A stretch of DNA of 64,000 nt, taken from positions 4,030,001 to 4,094,000 of the forward strand of contig CAUWAG010000007.1 in NCBI GenBank assembly GCA_963556695.1, in the 5' to 3' direction. Position numbers and translations under genes: made by a program. The DNA is from Anthostomella pinea. Its lineage: Eukaryota; Ascomycota; Sordariomycetes; Xylariales; Xylariaceae. A model generated the notes under the pieces. It was given only the letters and a program-made list of their open reading frames with translations. It ran no database searches and was not told the origin of the DNA. The number at the start of each line of letters is the position of its first letter. The first letter of the stretch is position 1. This document shows, piece after piece, positions 1-10,614 of the stretch.

Positions 1-460
1 TAGCTATAATAACGAATAATTCGGCTTCAAAGCTTTAAATATTAACCATATTTTACTTATTAACTTTTTAAATTATATCTTTTTAAAAATATAATAATAT
101 ATCTTCAAAAACTTTTTAATCTTCTATATTACTTTAAGGATAAGCGTTATTAACGTATATCAACTATTTAAAGCTTTTTCTTTTTTATATCGTATTACAG
201 AACTGTAAGTACTACATGAATAATATAAAACGTAATTAATAACTAGTATATATTCGTTTTCAAACTTTAGTTAAATCAAAATAATCTTAAAGTAATAAAC
301 GTAATATTTTATCTCGGAAATATTACTGCCAAAAAATATATTTAACCTTTTATTAATACACTTTTACCTCTTGTTTAATAATTCAATTAAAATTTAATAA
401 TATATTTTCTTATTTTATCAGTATATTTAATAGCTCTGTTTACGTTATTAATCTTAAGAG
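1..460. repeat. AT-rich, RIP-like gene-free DNA
   Basis: This stretch is strongly AT-biased, with many TTTAA, TAATA and ATATA runs and no credible reading frame. Together with the adjacent mutated transposon it looks like repetitive DNA degraded by RIP (C-to-T on either strand). The original element cannot be recognised. Confidence 0.7.
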
Positions 461-1425
461 TAACGTAGCTGACAAGCGAGTTGGCATTACAAGCGAGTTA
501 GCACTTGTCATGAACTCTCCAACTGCCATGTCAAATAACTTCACCACAACGTATTGAATTCAATCTAATCAATCGGATTCCTCTTCTTCAGACGTTTATA
601 TCTCTATTGGATAAGTTTACGCATTATGGGCAGTATTACCGCAAATGCCACAACGTCGCTCATGCGCTACTGCCCTCCTTGAACGATGACTACCTTCACT
701 TGATTCTTGTCTTGCCAGCTTAGCACCATCCTTTGTAGCCTAAAGACCTACTGTGTCTTTAATATAAAGTATACCTCCTTTTAATAGATATTTATTTTTT
801 GTTTTTTGGTATTATTTAATAAGTGATTTGCCTCTTTTAACTCGCGGACCCGGGAATCAACCAAAGCGACCTTATGCATAAGACCGTACGTAGCTTTCAA
901 GAACAAGTTCAATGCATTAATTATTAATATAGGTGAGCTTTCTTAGGGATTTCTGACTCAATTTTGGATATAAACTGATTGGTTTACCGCTTCGTTAATA
1001 GTGATAAGCGTCTTAGAAGTCCAAGTAGTGAGTGGCAGATTGGGGTCTGTCGATGGTGTTCGTACAACAGCAACAGTATCCAGCTTTGAAATGACACTTT
1101 CTGGGTCAAAAGGAACAAGCACAGTAGCACTGAAACCTGTTTGAATGTTTCTTGGCGTCATAGCAGCGTTATATGCTTCATAAAATGTTGTAAGGAAGTC
1201 CTCCTTCAAAAAATGGGTTATATGACGCCGGATGAGATCCTTAATTATGCGATCATAAGCTTGTTTGAGCGGGCTAAAATAGCCGACATTTAAAGGGTAA
1301 TGATACTATTATTCTGATAATAATCCTCAACGACCAGGGAATAGTGGGTTTTGTGACCATCTAGAATAAAGAGGGGTTTACCAGTGGTCATACACGGTCT
1401 GGTATACTTGTTGAAATACTGAATC
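461..1425 (-). mobile_element. pogo-type DNA transposon copy A, 3' part (degenerate)
   Basis: This is the C-terminal half of a pogo/Fot-like transposase with its 3' terminal inverted repeat (461-515, beginning TA then ACGTAGCTGACAAGCGAG). The protein fragments match the better preserved copy B, including the LDGH motif around the second catalytic Asp and a VPFDPESVISKLD segment. About 30 bp is deleted around 1285-1295, removing the LQPLD segment with the third catalytic Asp, and many C-to-T/G-to-A changes give stops. The fragment ends at the left LTR of the chromovirus at 1426. Its N-terminal half now lies at 9421-10305 on the other strand because of an inversion. Confidence 0.85.
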
Positions 1426-1668
1426 TGTCACGGCGCTGGACCCTGCCTATGGGCAGGAAGTGGAGGGACCCCGGGCGCCAGCTGTGGGCGGCCCGGGTGG
1501 ACCGATATGGACCTGAGAACTGACAATATCTTCACTGTCCCCGCCCGAACCTGAATTGTAGCTCTTCGAGCTACGTCCTGTCAATAGAGTTACCCGTAAC
1601 CCTGCCAGAACCGTAGAGAATAAACTGTCATACGATCACTTATACTGCCCGTACCGGAGCCCGTGACA
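1426..1668 (+). repeat. 5' LTR of chromovirus E1
   Basis: This 243-bp terminal repeat is matched by 7104-7346 with one difference. It has 8-bp terminal inverted repeats (TGTCACGG/CCGTGACA) and an internal hairpin at 1558-1574 (GTAGCTC, loop TTC, GAGCTAC). The right arm of the hairpin runs into GAGCTACGT (1568-1576), which is complementary to ACGTAGCTC just after the LTR (1671-1679). Confidence 0.95.
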
Positions 1669-1710
1669 TTACGTAGCTCCTATCCTATAGGCGCCGTATC
1701 TACTGCAAGA

Positions 1711-3087
1711 ATGTCCCAGGAGCGGCCTGAACCGCCTTCGGGAGCGGACTCTCCAGAAGAGCTCGTTGCCCACGTTACCAACAACCCGTCCGACTGGCTG
1801 TTATACTTGCGCCATATCAATGGCTACGCTGCCGCCTTGAAGGAAGAGAACGATTTCTCCCGCCTCGCCGACTCTGACCACGATAACTCCCTCCAGTCCC
1901 TCCGATCGACCATCGCCAAGCAAGAGGGAATTATCGAATACCAAAAGCAACAGCACCGAGAAGATACTGCCCTGCTCCAGAAGGAGATTACCCATCTGGA
2001 GGTTGAGAAACTCCGCCTGCTCGACGCCGCCACGCCCGCTGTCCACACTCCCCGACCCGTCCCTGCCGCTATCCCAAGTCCCCTGGCTGAACAGCCTGCG
2101 GATTCTGTACCAATACCGACTACGCTTGTTCCGCCCGTCTGTTCCGGATCTTCCCATCTCAGTGAGAAGATCCCTGACCCAAAAGAATTCGATGGCTCTC
2201 GAAGCGACCTTCGCCGGTTCACGCAACAGACCTATGGCAAGATGACCGCCAACGCTGACCGATTCCCGACCGCTGCTGCCCGCCTGACCTATGTTGCTGG
2301 ACGTCTGACCGGGAAAGCCTACGAATTGATCCTGCCGAAGACCCGCTACGGAGTTCCCGAGTTCCTCGATTACCCGGAAATGCTTGCCTACCTGGAGAAC
2401 GCCTTTGGAGACCCCGACCGTATTCAGAATGCCCAGAATAAACTATACCAGCTGAAGCAGAGGAACCTGGATTTTAGCACCTTCTTTTCCGAATTTCAAC
2501 GCCTGGCCCTGGAAGGAGAGATGCCCGAGGACGCCCTGACCCCATTGTTGTTCCAAGGCATATCTCGCGAACTTCAGGATATGCTCCTACACAGCCCGAC
2601 CCCGTCCCGGAAATACAGAGACTACGCCAACCATCTGCAAGCTCTGGATAACCGCTTCCGCCAACACCAACAGCAAGTCTCCCGGAACCGTATCGTCACT
2701 CCTGCCAGAACCCCTGCCAGTTATGCCGCCGCCGTTGTCCCCCGCCAGCCCGCTGCCGCGAGCCCGAACCCGAGCCCGGACCAGCCCAAGAGAGAATGGA
2801 GAGCGCCCCGACCTGCTTCGCCCGTCGCCAACGGAGGAGAGCCTATGGACTTGAGCTCCCAGAAAAGATTCGCCCCCGGTGGAAGGAAAGAGCGCGGAGA
2901 ATGCTTCCGCTGCGGTTCAGAGGGTCATCGCGTCGCTGCCTGCCCCGAACCTGATACTCGCCCCTCGTCCCAACTTCGTCAATTCCGTGCCAGCTATGTC
3001 CACCGTTTCGATAGCCCTGATCCTGTCCGATCTGTCAGCCCGCCTCCCAGCCCACCGAGCTCGACAAATGGAGCGAGTCTGGGTTAA
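1711..3087 (+). CDS. gag: Gag polyprotein of chromovirus E1
   Basis: Structural protein that packages element RNA in cytoplasmic virus-like particles. The start is the ATG at 1711, giving about 458 residues; the open frame also runs upstream into the LTR but has no earlier ATG. Residues about 50-105 look coiled-coil. The middle holds the retrotransposon gag segment, with [20 protein letters not shown] as the recognisable stretch. One CCHC zinc knuckle ([14 protein letters not shown]) lies near the C-terminus. The frame stops at TAA (3085-3087), and the protease frame follows in -1 phase with the two frames open across the junction. E2 carries the same gene with one coding difference noticed (Leu here, Pro in E2, at about 2085). 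Confidence 0.9.
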   Translation: MSQERPEPPSGADSPEELVAHVTNNPSDWLLYLRHINGYAAALKEENDFSRLADSDHDNSLQSLRSTIAKQEGIIEYQKQQHREDTALLQKEITHLEVEKLRLLDAATPAVHTPRPVPAAIPSPLAEQPADSVPIPTTLVPPVCSGSSHLSEKIPDPKEFDGSRSDLRRFTQQTYGKMTANADRFPTAAARLTYVAGRLTGKAYELILPKTRYGVPEFLDYPEMLAYLENAFGDPDRIQNAQNKLYQLKQRNLDFSTFFSEFQRLALEGEMPEDALTPLLFQGISRELQDMLLHSPTPSRKYRDYANHLQALDNRFRQHQQQVSRNRIVTPARTPASYAAAVVPRQPAAASPNPSPDQPKREWRAPRPASPVANGGEPMDLSSQKRFAPGGRKERGECFRCGSEGHRVAACPEPDTRPSSQLRQFRASYVHRFDSPDPVRSVSPPPSPPSSTNGASLG

Positions 3088-3203
3088 GTCGCACCCAGGC
3101 TCCCAAGAAAGAGCGCCGCCCGAGAACCGCTGCCACCGTCCGACTATCTGCTGCCGCCGCCAAGGGAGTCTCTGTCCAAGAAGAAACGGATCAGAGGTCC
3201 CAT

Positions 3204-3911
3204 TTGATGATTCTACCTGTTACCCTGGAATTAGGAAGCAAGGCGCTCCCGACTTACGCCATGACCGATACCGGAGCCGAAGGAAAAGGCTTCATAGACC
3301 AGAGCTGGGCCGCGAGCCACGAGCTACCCCTGAGGAAACTAAAGAGACCATTCGGATTAGAAGTGTTCGATGGAAGAAACGCCGAGAGTGGAATGATCAC
3401 CCACTATATCGAGACCCGACTGAGAACTGAAGACCATTGCGAAGAGATCAAGCTCTTCGTGACCCAACTGGCCCATTACCCCGTTATTCTGGGAATGCCC
3501 TGGCTAAAGAAGCACGACCCGAAGATCGGATTCGCCTGCCATACCTTTACTTTTGACAGTGAATACTGCCGGAAACACTGCAATACTCCCGCCCGCCCGA
3601 CGAAGATCCGAGCATTGCATGACGTCCCTGCCAAGGCCCGACCGCACAACTTGCCTCCCCGACCGGCTGAGCTGCAGCATCTAGATATTGCCCGAGTATC
3701 GTTAAGAGCCTGTACGATGTACAGCCGAAAGAACTGCCAGCTTTTTACTGTTACGATCAATGATATCGACCGGTACCTGCAGAATGCCAGCCCGCCGGAG
3801 CCCCGAGACCTGCTGCCCGAGGAACTAAAAGATTATGCCGACATCTTTTCACCCAAGGAAGCCGAAAGACTCCCCCCGCACCGGGATTATGATCACGATA
3901 TCCGCCTGTAG
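3204..3911 (+). CDS. Aspartic protease domain of chromovirus E1
   Basis: Retropepsin-like protease that cuts the Gag-Pol polyprotein. The active-site motif is [11 protein letters not shown], and ILGMPWL is the usual conserved downstream segment. The frame is open from about 3063, so the 3204 ATG is only the first Met and expression probably depends on a -1 shift from Gag. The frame ends at TAG (3909-3911); the RT domain continues in the same phase with [14 protein letters not shown], so a single UAG separates protease and RT. E2 has exactly the same arrangement, which suggests either a readthrough strategy or a defect already in the parent element. Confidence 0.85.
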   Translation: MMILPVTLELGSKALPTYAMTDTGAEGKGFIDQSWAASHELPLRKLKRPFGLEVFDGRNAESGMITHYIETRLRTEDHCEEIKLFVTQLAHYPVILGMPWLKKHDPKIGFACHTFTFDSEYCRKHCNTPARPTKIRALHDVPAKARPHNLPPRPAELQHLDIARVSLRACTMYSRKNCQLFTVTINDIDRYLQNASPPEPRDLLPEELKDYADIFSPKEAERLPPHRDYDHDIRL

Positions 3912-6900
3912 GATGGCAAGACGCCCCCATTTGGACCACTGTACCCAATGTCCCGCAACGAGCTGATCGCACTGAAGAAATGGCTGGAAGAGAACCTGCG
4001 CAAGGGGTTCGTCCGTCCCAGCTCGTCGCCTGCCGCCTCCCCAGTCCTGTTCGTAAAAAAGGCTGATGGAAGCCTCCGTTTCTGCGTCGACTACCGAGGA
4101 CTGAACAACATCTCTGTTAAGGACCGATATCCGCTGCCTTTGACCAAGGAATCGCTGAACAACCTGAAGGGAATGAAGTACTTCACGAAGATCGATATCG
4201 TGTCTGCTTTCAATAATATCCGCATGAAGAAAGGACAAGAGTACCTGACCGCGTTCCGTACCCGCTTTGGCTTGTACGAGTCCCTGGTGATGCCCTTTGG
4301 ACTGACTGGGGCCCCCGCAACCTTCCAAAGGTTCATGAACGACACCTTGCGAGAGTACCTAGATGTATTTTGCACTGCCTATCTAGACGATATCCTGATC
4401 TACAGCCGTACTCGAGAAGAGCACCTGAACCACGTCCGCAAGGTATTAGAGTCCCTGAGACAAGCCGGCCTGTATGCCAAGATCCAGAAGTGCGAATTCT
4501 TCAAGGATGAGACCACCTTCTTGGGTGTAATTGTCGGGAAGAATGGGATTCGCATGGACCCGAAGAAGATCGAGACCATTCAGAACTGGCAAACCCCGTC
4601 CTGCCTGACAGACGTCCAAGCGTTTATCGGATTCAGTAACTTTTACCGACGCTTCGTGAAGGATTTCTCGAAGATCATCGCCCCTATGGTAGCCCTGACG
4701 AGAAAAGGAATGCGTTTCCACTGGAACCCGGCCTGCCAGACTGCCTTTGACCGCCTGAAGCAAGCTTTTACGACAGCGCCTGTCCTGGCCCCGTTTGATT
4801 GAGGAAAAGATATCATCCTGGAGACCGACGTGTCTGATTACGTGTCCGCCGGAGTGTTGTCCCAGTATGGGGACGATGGAATCCTAAGGCCAGTAGCTTT
4901 CTTTTCGAAAAAACACTCGACGACAGAGTGTAATTACGAAATTTACGACAAGGAACTGCTGGCGATTATCCGCTGCTTCGAAGAATGGAGACCCGAGCTG
5001 GAGGGGACAAGTTCCCCGATTAAGGTTATTACTGACCACCGGAACCTAGAGTATTTCACGACGACAAAGTTACTGAACCGCCGCCAAGCCAGATGGTCCG
5101 AATTCCTGTCCCGTTTTAACTTCAAGATTGTCTACCGCCCCGGAAAGCAAGGAGCGAAGCCGGATGCTCTGACCAGGAGGTCAGAGGACCTGCCTAAAGA
5201 GGGGGATGAACGCCTATTGCACCAGAGTCAGGTAGTGCTGAAAAGAGCCAACCTTGACGATTTCTTACCTATAGATAGGAAACCGGAAGACCAGCCCGTT
5301 AAGTTGCCGCCAATTCCACCACAGACTCCTGAGGTTCTTGAACCAGTGCCTGCTGCCCCAGAACCCGTGCCAAAACCAGCCCGCCCCGTCAAGCGAGTAC
5401 GATTCGCAGACCCGATCCTGAAGCTGTACCCAATCACTCGCAGCCAGCTCCGTGGACCTGGAGCTCCAGACCACCGACCACAGCCCGATTTGGAACCACC
5501 ACGGCCTGCACTGCCCGTCGAGAGGACTACACCGCTGCTACCTCCCCAGATCCAGGACCTTTTCAACCAAGGATACGCCACAGACAAAGAACTACAGTCG
5601 ATCGTCCGAGCTCTGAAAGAAAAGAAGTCTCGCCACCGCAAGATATCACTGGCCGAGTGCGAACTGTCCGGAGAACACTTGTATTACCGCGAACGCCTGT
5701 ATGTCCCTGCGAACGAAGGACTCTACGCCGAGCTCCTGCGCCTGTACCACGCTAGCCCTGTCGCCGGCCACATGGGTCGAGCCCGTACGTACGAAGTACT
5801 GTCCCGAGAATACTACTGGCCTGGTATGTTGTCTTATGTCGAACGATGGGTTCGCAATTGCCATACCTGCAAGAGGACTACCGCCTCGAGAGAAGCCCGT
5901 CAAGGAGTCCTGAGACCCCTCCCGATTCCCCAGAGAGCCTGGCAAGATATTTCGATGGACTTCATCACGCACCTGCCCGACAGCTACGGCTACGACGCGA
6001 TCCTGGTAGTCGTCGACCGCCTGACCAAGATGAAGCACTTCATCCACTGTAAGGGAACCTGCGATTCTGAAGAAGTCGCCCGTCTATATGTTAAGTATGT
6101 CTGGAAACTGCACGGCCTGCCTAGAACCATTGTATCCGACCGAGGACCCCAGTTCGTATCTGATTTCTGGAAGCATCTGACCAAACGCCTGGGAATCACC
6201 GCACTGCTGTCGACCGCCTACCACCCCGAGACCGATGGGCAGACCGAGATCGCCAATTCCTTCCTGGAACAGTACCTACGAGGCCACGTATCATACCTTC
6301 AAGACGACTGGGTACGCTGGCTACCGTTAGCCGAATTTGCGATCAATAACGCACTGAACGAGAGCCTGAAGACCACGCCCTTCTTCGCGAATTATGGATA
6401 TCACCCCCGTTTCGGATTCGAACCTGCCCTACCCGGACGTCGCCTTGCCGCCAAGGATGCCGAGGAGGTCGCCCTGAAGATGGCCACTGTACACGAGTAC
6501 CTGAAGTCTGAGATCTGCATCGCCCAAGCCCGCCACGAGGAGTATGCCAACCGGAAACGCCGACCTGCCCGCAGATTCTACGTCGGACAGAAGGTCTGGC
6601 TAGACGCAAGGAACATCAAGACTGCCCGCCCCCAAAAGAAGCTTGACTGGAAGAACCTGGGCCCGTGGGAAATAGCTAAGGCTATTAGCCCGTACGCCTA
6701 CCGCCTGAAGCTGCCTGCGTCCATGAGAATACATCCTGTCTTCCATGTAAACCTGCTGCGCCCTGATTCTGCCGACCCCCAGCCTGGACAGCAGCAAGAA
6801 CCGCCGCCTCCCATCGAAGTAAACGGCCTGCAAGAATGGACTGTAGAGGAGATACTTGATTCCCGCTGGGATCGCCGAGGACGTGGAGGAAGGCCTAACC

Positions 6901-7037
6901 TGAAGTATACTGTTAAGTGGGAAGGATACGACGAGCCCACGGAGTCCCCTGCTGCCTGGCTCGAGAATGCACAGGAGGTTGTTAACAACTTCCATCGCCG
7001 GTACCCGAACAAGCCCGGACCTGAACCTCCGCTATGA
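3912..7037 (+). pseudogene. pol: RT-RNase H-integrase-chromodomain of E1, broken by one TGA
   Basis: Replication and integration polyprotein. RT shows the FCVDYRGLN segment and the catalytic YLDDILIYS motif, and RNase H the ETDxSDYVSAG motif. Integrase has a His/Cys finger ([10 protein letters not shown] to CHTC) and the D, D, E residues in [15 protein letters not shown] and TDGQTE. A chromodomain lies at the C-terminus ([18 protein letters not shown]). Tryptophan after PFD has become TGA (4800-4802; TGG in E2), splitting the frame into 3948-4802 and 4803-7037. A second C-to-T nearby changes Ala to Val in the RNase H motif. Both fit RIP-type or deamination damage. Confidence 0.9.
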
Positions 7038-7103
7038 GGATAAACTGGAAGCCTGTGAACCTGTTAGACGCGTCGTCGGAGCTCCGCCTAGAGAGGGGAG
7101 TAC

Positions 7104-7346
7104 TGTCACGGCGCTGGACCCTGCCTATGGGCAGGAAGTGGAGGGACCCCGGGCGCCAGCTGTGGGCGGCCCGGGTGGACCGATATGGACCTGAGAACTG
7201 ACAATATCTTCACTGTCCCCGCCCGAACCCGAATTGTAGCTCTTCGAGCTACGTCCTGTCAATAGAGTTACCCGTAACCCTGCCAGAACCGTAGAGAATA
7301 AACTGTCATACGATCACTTATACTGCCCGTACCGGAGCCCGTGACA
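7104..7346 (+). repeat. 3' LTR of chromovirus E1
   Basis: This is the 243-bp partner of 1426-1668, differing by a single C/T transition. The polypurine tract GAGAGGGGAGTAC lies directly upstream. The right flank AGAGG is the reverse complement of CCTCT, which flanks the far end of E2. Confidence 0.95.
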
Positions 7347-9080
7347 AGAGGTTTCTATCTCTATTGTACAAGTTCGCGCATCATGGCCAGTATTGCCGCA
7401 AACGCTACACTGTCGCCCACGCGCTGCCGCCCGCCTCGGACGACGACTACCTTCACCCATTTCCTGTTTTGCCAGCTCAGTACCATCCTTTGCAGTCTGA
7501 AGATCTACTGCATCTTTAACGGAAAATATTCCGCTTTTTATTAGATATTTATTTTTTGTTTTTTGGTGTTTACTTAGTAAGTGATTAGCCTCTTCTAGTT
7601 TGCGGACCCGGGAATTAACCAAAGCGACCTTATGCATAAGACCGTATGTAGCCTTTGAAAACGAGCTCAATGTATCAACTATTAATGTAAGTGAGCTTCC
7701 CTGGTGGTTTCTGACTCGGTTTCGGATATAAACCGATTGGTTTACCGCTTCATTAATGGTGGTAGGCGTCTTCGAAGTCCAAGTAGTGGGTGGCAGATTG
7801 GGGTCTGGCGACGGTGTTCGTATGACAGCGACAGCATCCAGCTTTGAAATGACACTTTCTGGGTCAAAAGGAACAAGCCCAGTGGCACTGAAACCTGCTC
7901 GAATGTTTCCTGGCGTCATAGCAGCGTTATGTGCTTCACAAAACGCTGCAAAGAACTCCTCCTTCGAGACGTGGGTTATATGACGCCGGATGAGATCCTT
8001 AATCATGCGACCGTAAGCTCGTTTGAGCGGGCTAAAACAGCCGACATCTAGAGGCTGGAGCCTGTGTGACGAGTGGGCAGGCATACAAAGGGTGATAATG
8101 CCGTTGTTCTGACAATAATCCTCAAAGACCTGGGAATGGTGGCTTTCGTGACCATCTAGGATGAGGAGGCGTTTACCGGCAGTCATACGCGGTCTGGTAT
8201 ACTTGTCGAAATGCTGAATCCATTCCAAACCAATCTCATTCGTGGTCCACCCATTGTCGGACACGGCCACCTTCCAATCGCGTGGTAATATCGTGTCGCA
8301 ATACCATGACGCGAGGTGGGTTTTGTCCTGTAGAATGATGAACGGCGGGACCACCCAACCATCAGCATTAACAGCAGAGATTGCTGTAGACTATTCCCTG
8401 TTGCCTTGCTGAGCTTGTCTAGGCCTGCCACGTCTTTCGGCGCTTGTAACGACCATGCCGGACCCAATAATGCCCATCATAAACCCAGTCTCGTCAAAGT
8501 TGTAAATATCCGCGTCTTGGATACCATGTTTTGCGACTGCTGCTGCAACTTGGCAAAACCACGCGCGATACGCGTCTGGATCCTCGTTCAAGACCCTCTG
8601 GTAGTCTATCTTCCGATGAAAACGTGTCCGGAGGCCTGGTGTACGTTTGATGAAGTTCCGCGTCCAGTTCTTTCCAACGCGTCCAGCCCCATGCGCCGCC
8701 AACAATTGATTCGCCATATCTTCAATATAACTGTACCGGGGCGGCAATGCTCGCGCATCCAGGTCGAGAATGAAGGAACAAATAGAATTCTCTTTGGAAA
8801 CCATAAGTTTCAAAGTATTGGCATGCTGTCGCGTCGTGATGGCATTCCTTTGACTCTATTGCTCAAAGTGGAACGAGGGACGTTAAAGAGTTTTGCAAGC
8901 TGAAATATAGGAATATGAGGGTCACGTCGTTTAGCTTGAACAGCTAGCTGCAAGTCTGATTCGTTATAACGCGGTGCCATTGTTGTTGGTGGAGATATGA
9001 TGGTTTGAATCGTATTGGTTGGAAAGTTCATGACGAGTGCCAACTCGCTTGTAGTGTCAACTCGCTTGTCAGCTACGTTA
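7347..9080 (-). mobile_element. pogo-type DNA transposon copy B, main part with transposase pseudogene
   Basis: Transposase of the pogo/Fot branch of Tc1-mariner, which inserts at TA. On the minus strand: 5' terminal inverted repeat (9026-9080), Psq-type helix-turn-helix (FQLAKLFNVPRSTLSNRVKG), CENP-B-like second DNA-binding domain, DDE core (NFDETGF, LLILDGHESHHS, LQPLDVGCFSPLK), and a C-terminal CCHC knuckle (CSVCGNTGHDARTC). Two lesions break the gene. A one-base deletion near 8822 shifts frame after RRDSMP, where copy A is still in frame. A TGG-to-TAG change lies at 8391-8393, where copy A retains Trp. E2 insertion removed the last about 130 bp, now found at 16227-16360. Transposition from this copy in cis would need another transposase source. 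Confidence 0.9.
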
Positions 9081-9420
9081 TATCATTTATAAACAAAAAG
9101 AATTCAACTTTAAAACTAATAGGCTTAAAAAGTTTTTCTTATTTTAATAAATTAAATAAACTAAATTATTCAATATTTTAAGCCTTTAACAACGGTTTAA
9201 AACTTTTCTATAATATTTAAAAATAATATTATAGTTTTTTACGTAAATAATATCACTATTACGTTTTTTAAAAAATAAAGAAAAAACTAAGGTTATTAAG
9301 TTAGCGGTTAAAACCCGGTTTAAAAAACCAAAAATAATTTGTTGTTATATGTATTATTAAAAATCATAATAAGCGAGTTATTTAGTTATTTTAAAACTTT
9401 TATATCGAAAAAATTATTAC
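9081..9420. repeat. AT-rich spacer between head-to-head pogo copies
   Basis: This 340-bp AT-rich RIP-like stretch separates the 5' ends of pogo copies A and B, whose 55-bp inverted repeats face each other at 9026-9080 and 9421-9475. No gene is visible. Confidence 0.7.
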
Positions 9421-10305
9421 TAACGTAGCTGACAAGCGAGTTGGCATTACAAGCGAGTTGGCACTCGTCATGAACTTTCCAACCAATACGATTCAAACCA
9501 TCATATCTCCACCAATAACAATGGCACCGCGTTATAACGAATCAGACTTGCAGCTAGCTGTTTAAGCTAAACGACGTGACCCTCATATTCCTATATTTCA
9601 GCTTGCAAAACTCTTTAACGTCCCTCGTTCCACTTTGAGCAATAGAGTCAAAGGAATGCCATCACGACGCGACAGCATGCCCAATACTTTGAAACTTACG
9701 GTTTCTACAGAGAATGCCATTCTTTCCTTTATTCTTGACCTAGATGCGCGAGCATTTCTACCCCGGCGCAGTTATATTAAGTATATCGCGAATCAATTAT
9801 TGGTGGCATGTGGGACTGGATGCGTTAGAAAGAACTGGACGCAGAGTTTTATTAAACACACACCAGGCCTCTAGACGCGTTTTCAACGGAGGATGGACTA
9901 CAAGAGGGTCTTGAACAAAGATCCAGACGCGTATTGCGCGTGGTTTTGCCAAGTTGCGGCGGCAATTACAAAACATGGTATCTAAGACGCGGATATTTAC
10001 AACTTTGACGAGACTAGGTTTATAATGGGTATTATTAGGTCCGGTGGGTATTATTAGGTCTGGCAAAGTTATTACAAGTGCCTAAAGATGTGATAGGCCT
10101 AAACAAGCTCAGCAAAGTAACTAAAAATGGTCTATAGTAATCTCTGCTATTAATGCTGATGGTTGTGTGGTCCCGCTATTCATTATTCTACAGGGCAAAA
10201 CCCACCTCGCGTCATGGTATTGCGGCACGACATTACCACGTGATTGGAAAGTGGTCGTCTCTGACAACAGATAGACTACAAATGAGATTTGTTTGAAATA
10301 GATTC
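9421..10305 (+). mobile_element. pogo-type DNA transposon copy A, 5' part (degenerate)
   Basis: Contains the 5' inverted repeat (9421-9475) and the N-terminal half of the transposase. The Psq helix-turn-helix and CENP-B-like region are recognisable (SNRVKGMPSRRDSMP, ILSFILDLDARAF), as is a decayed NFDET motif. There are many in-frame stops from C-to-T changes and a small duplication near 10021-10060 (TATTATTAGGT repeated). It ends at GATTC beside E2. The next codons of the protein (after the W-I-Q position) are found at 1425 reading leftward on the minus strand, so the two halves were once contiguous. Confidence 0.85.
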
Positions 10306-10548
10306 TGTCACGGGCTCCGGTACGGGCAGTATAAGTGATCGTATGACAGTTTATTCTCTACGGTTCTGGCAGGGTTACGGGTAACTCTATTGACAGGACG
10401 TAGCTCGAAGAGCTACAATTCGGGTTCGGGCGGGGACAGTGAAGATATTGTCAGTTCTCAGGTCCATATCGGTCCACCCGGGCCGCCCACAGCTGGCGCC
10501 CGGGGTCCCTCCACTTCCTGCCCATAGGCAGGGTCCAGCGCCGTGACA
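10306..10548 (-). repeat. 3' LTR of chromovirus E2
   Basis: 243-bp LTR. It carries C at the site that is T in the 5' LTR of the same element, exactly as in E1. Confidence 0.95.
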
Positions 10549-10614
10549 GTACTCCCCTCTCTAGGCGGAGCTCCGACGACGCGTCTAACAGGTTCACAGG
10601 CTTCCAGTTTATCC

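Larger units (their letters stand above)
1426..7346 (+). mobile_element. Ty3/gypsy chromovirus LTR retrotransposon, copy E1
   Basis: A full-length element of 5921 bp with 243-bp LTRs at 1426-1668 and 7104-7346. The LTRs begin TGTCACGG and end CCGTGACA and differ at one base (T at about 1552, C at the matching 3' position). Internal order is Gag, protease, RT, RNase H, integrase, chromodomain, as in the Tf1/sushi chromoviruses. A polypurine tract (GAGAGGGGAGTAC, 7091-7103) precedes the 3' LTR. No tRNA-type primer-binding site beginning TGG follows the 5' LTR. The flanking pentamers do not match (GAATC left, AGAGG right), which the inversion explains. One TGA in the RNase H region (4800-4802) makes this copy defective relative to E2. 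Confidence 0.95.

Noticed and set aside
3909..3911. Treating the protease/RT TAG as a simple RIP mutation of each copy
   Set aside because: Both independent insertions carry it, so it was present in the source element; left open as readthrough or inherited defect.
1801..7194. Many alternative-frame reading frames across E1 and the mirrored set across E2
   Set aside because: They overlap the gag and pol frames in other phases or antisense, recur identically in both copies because the copies are identical, and have no domains.
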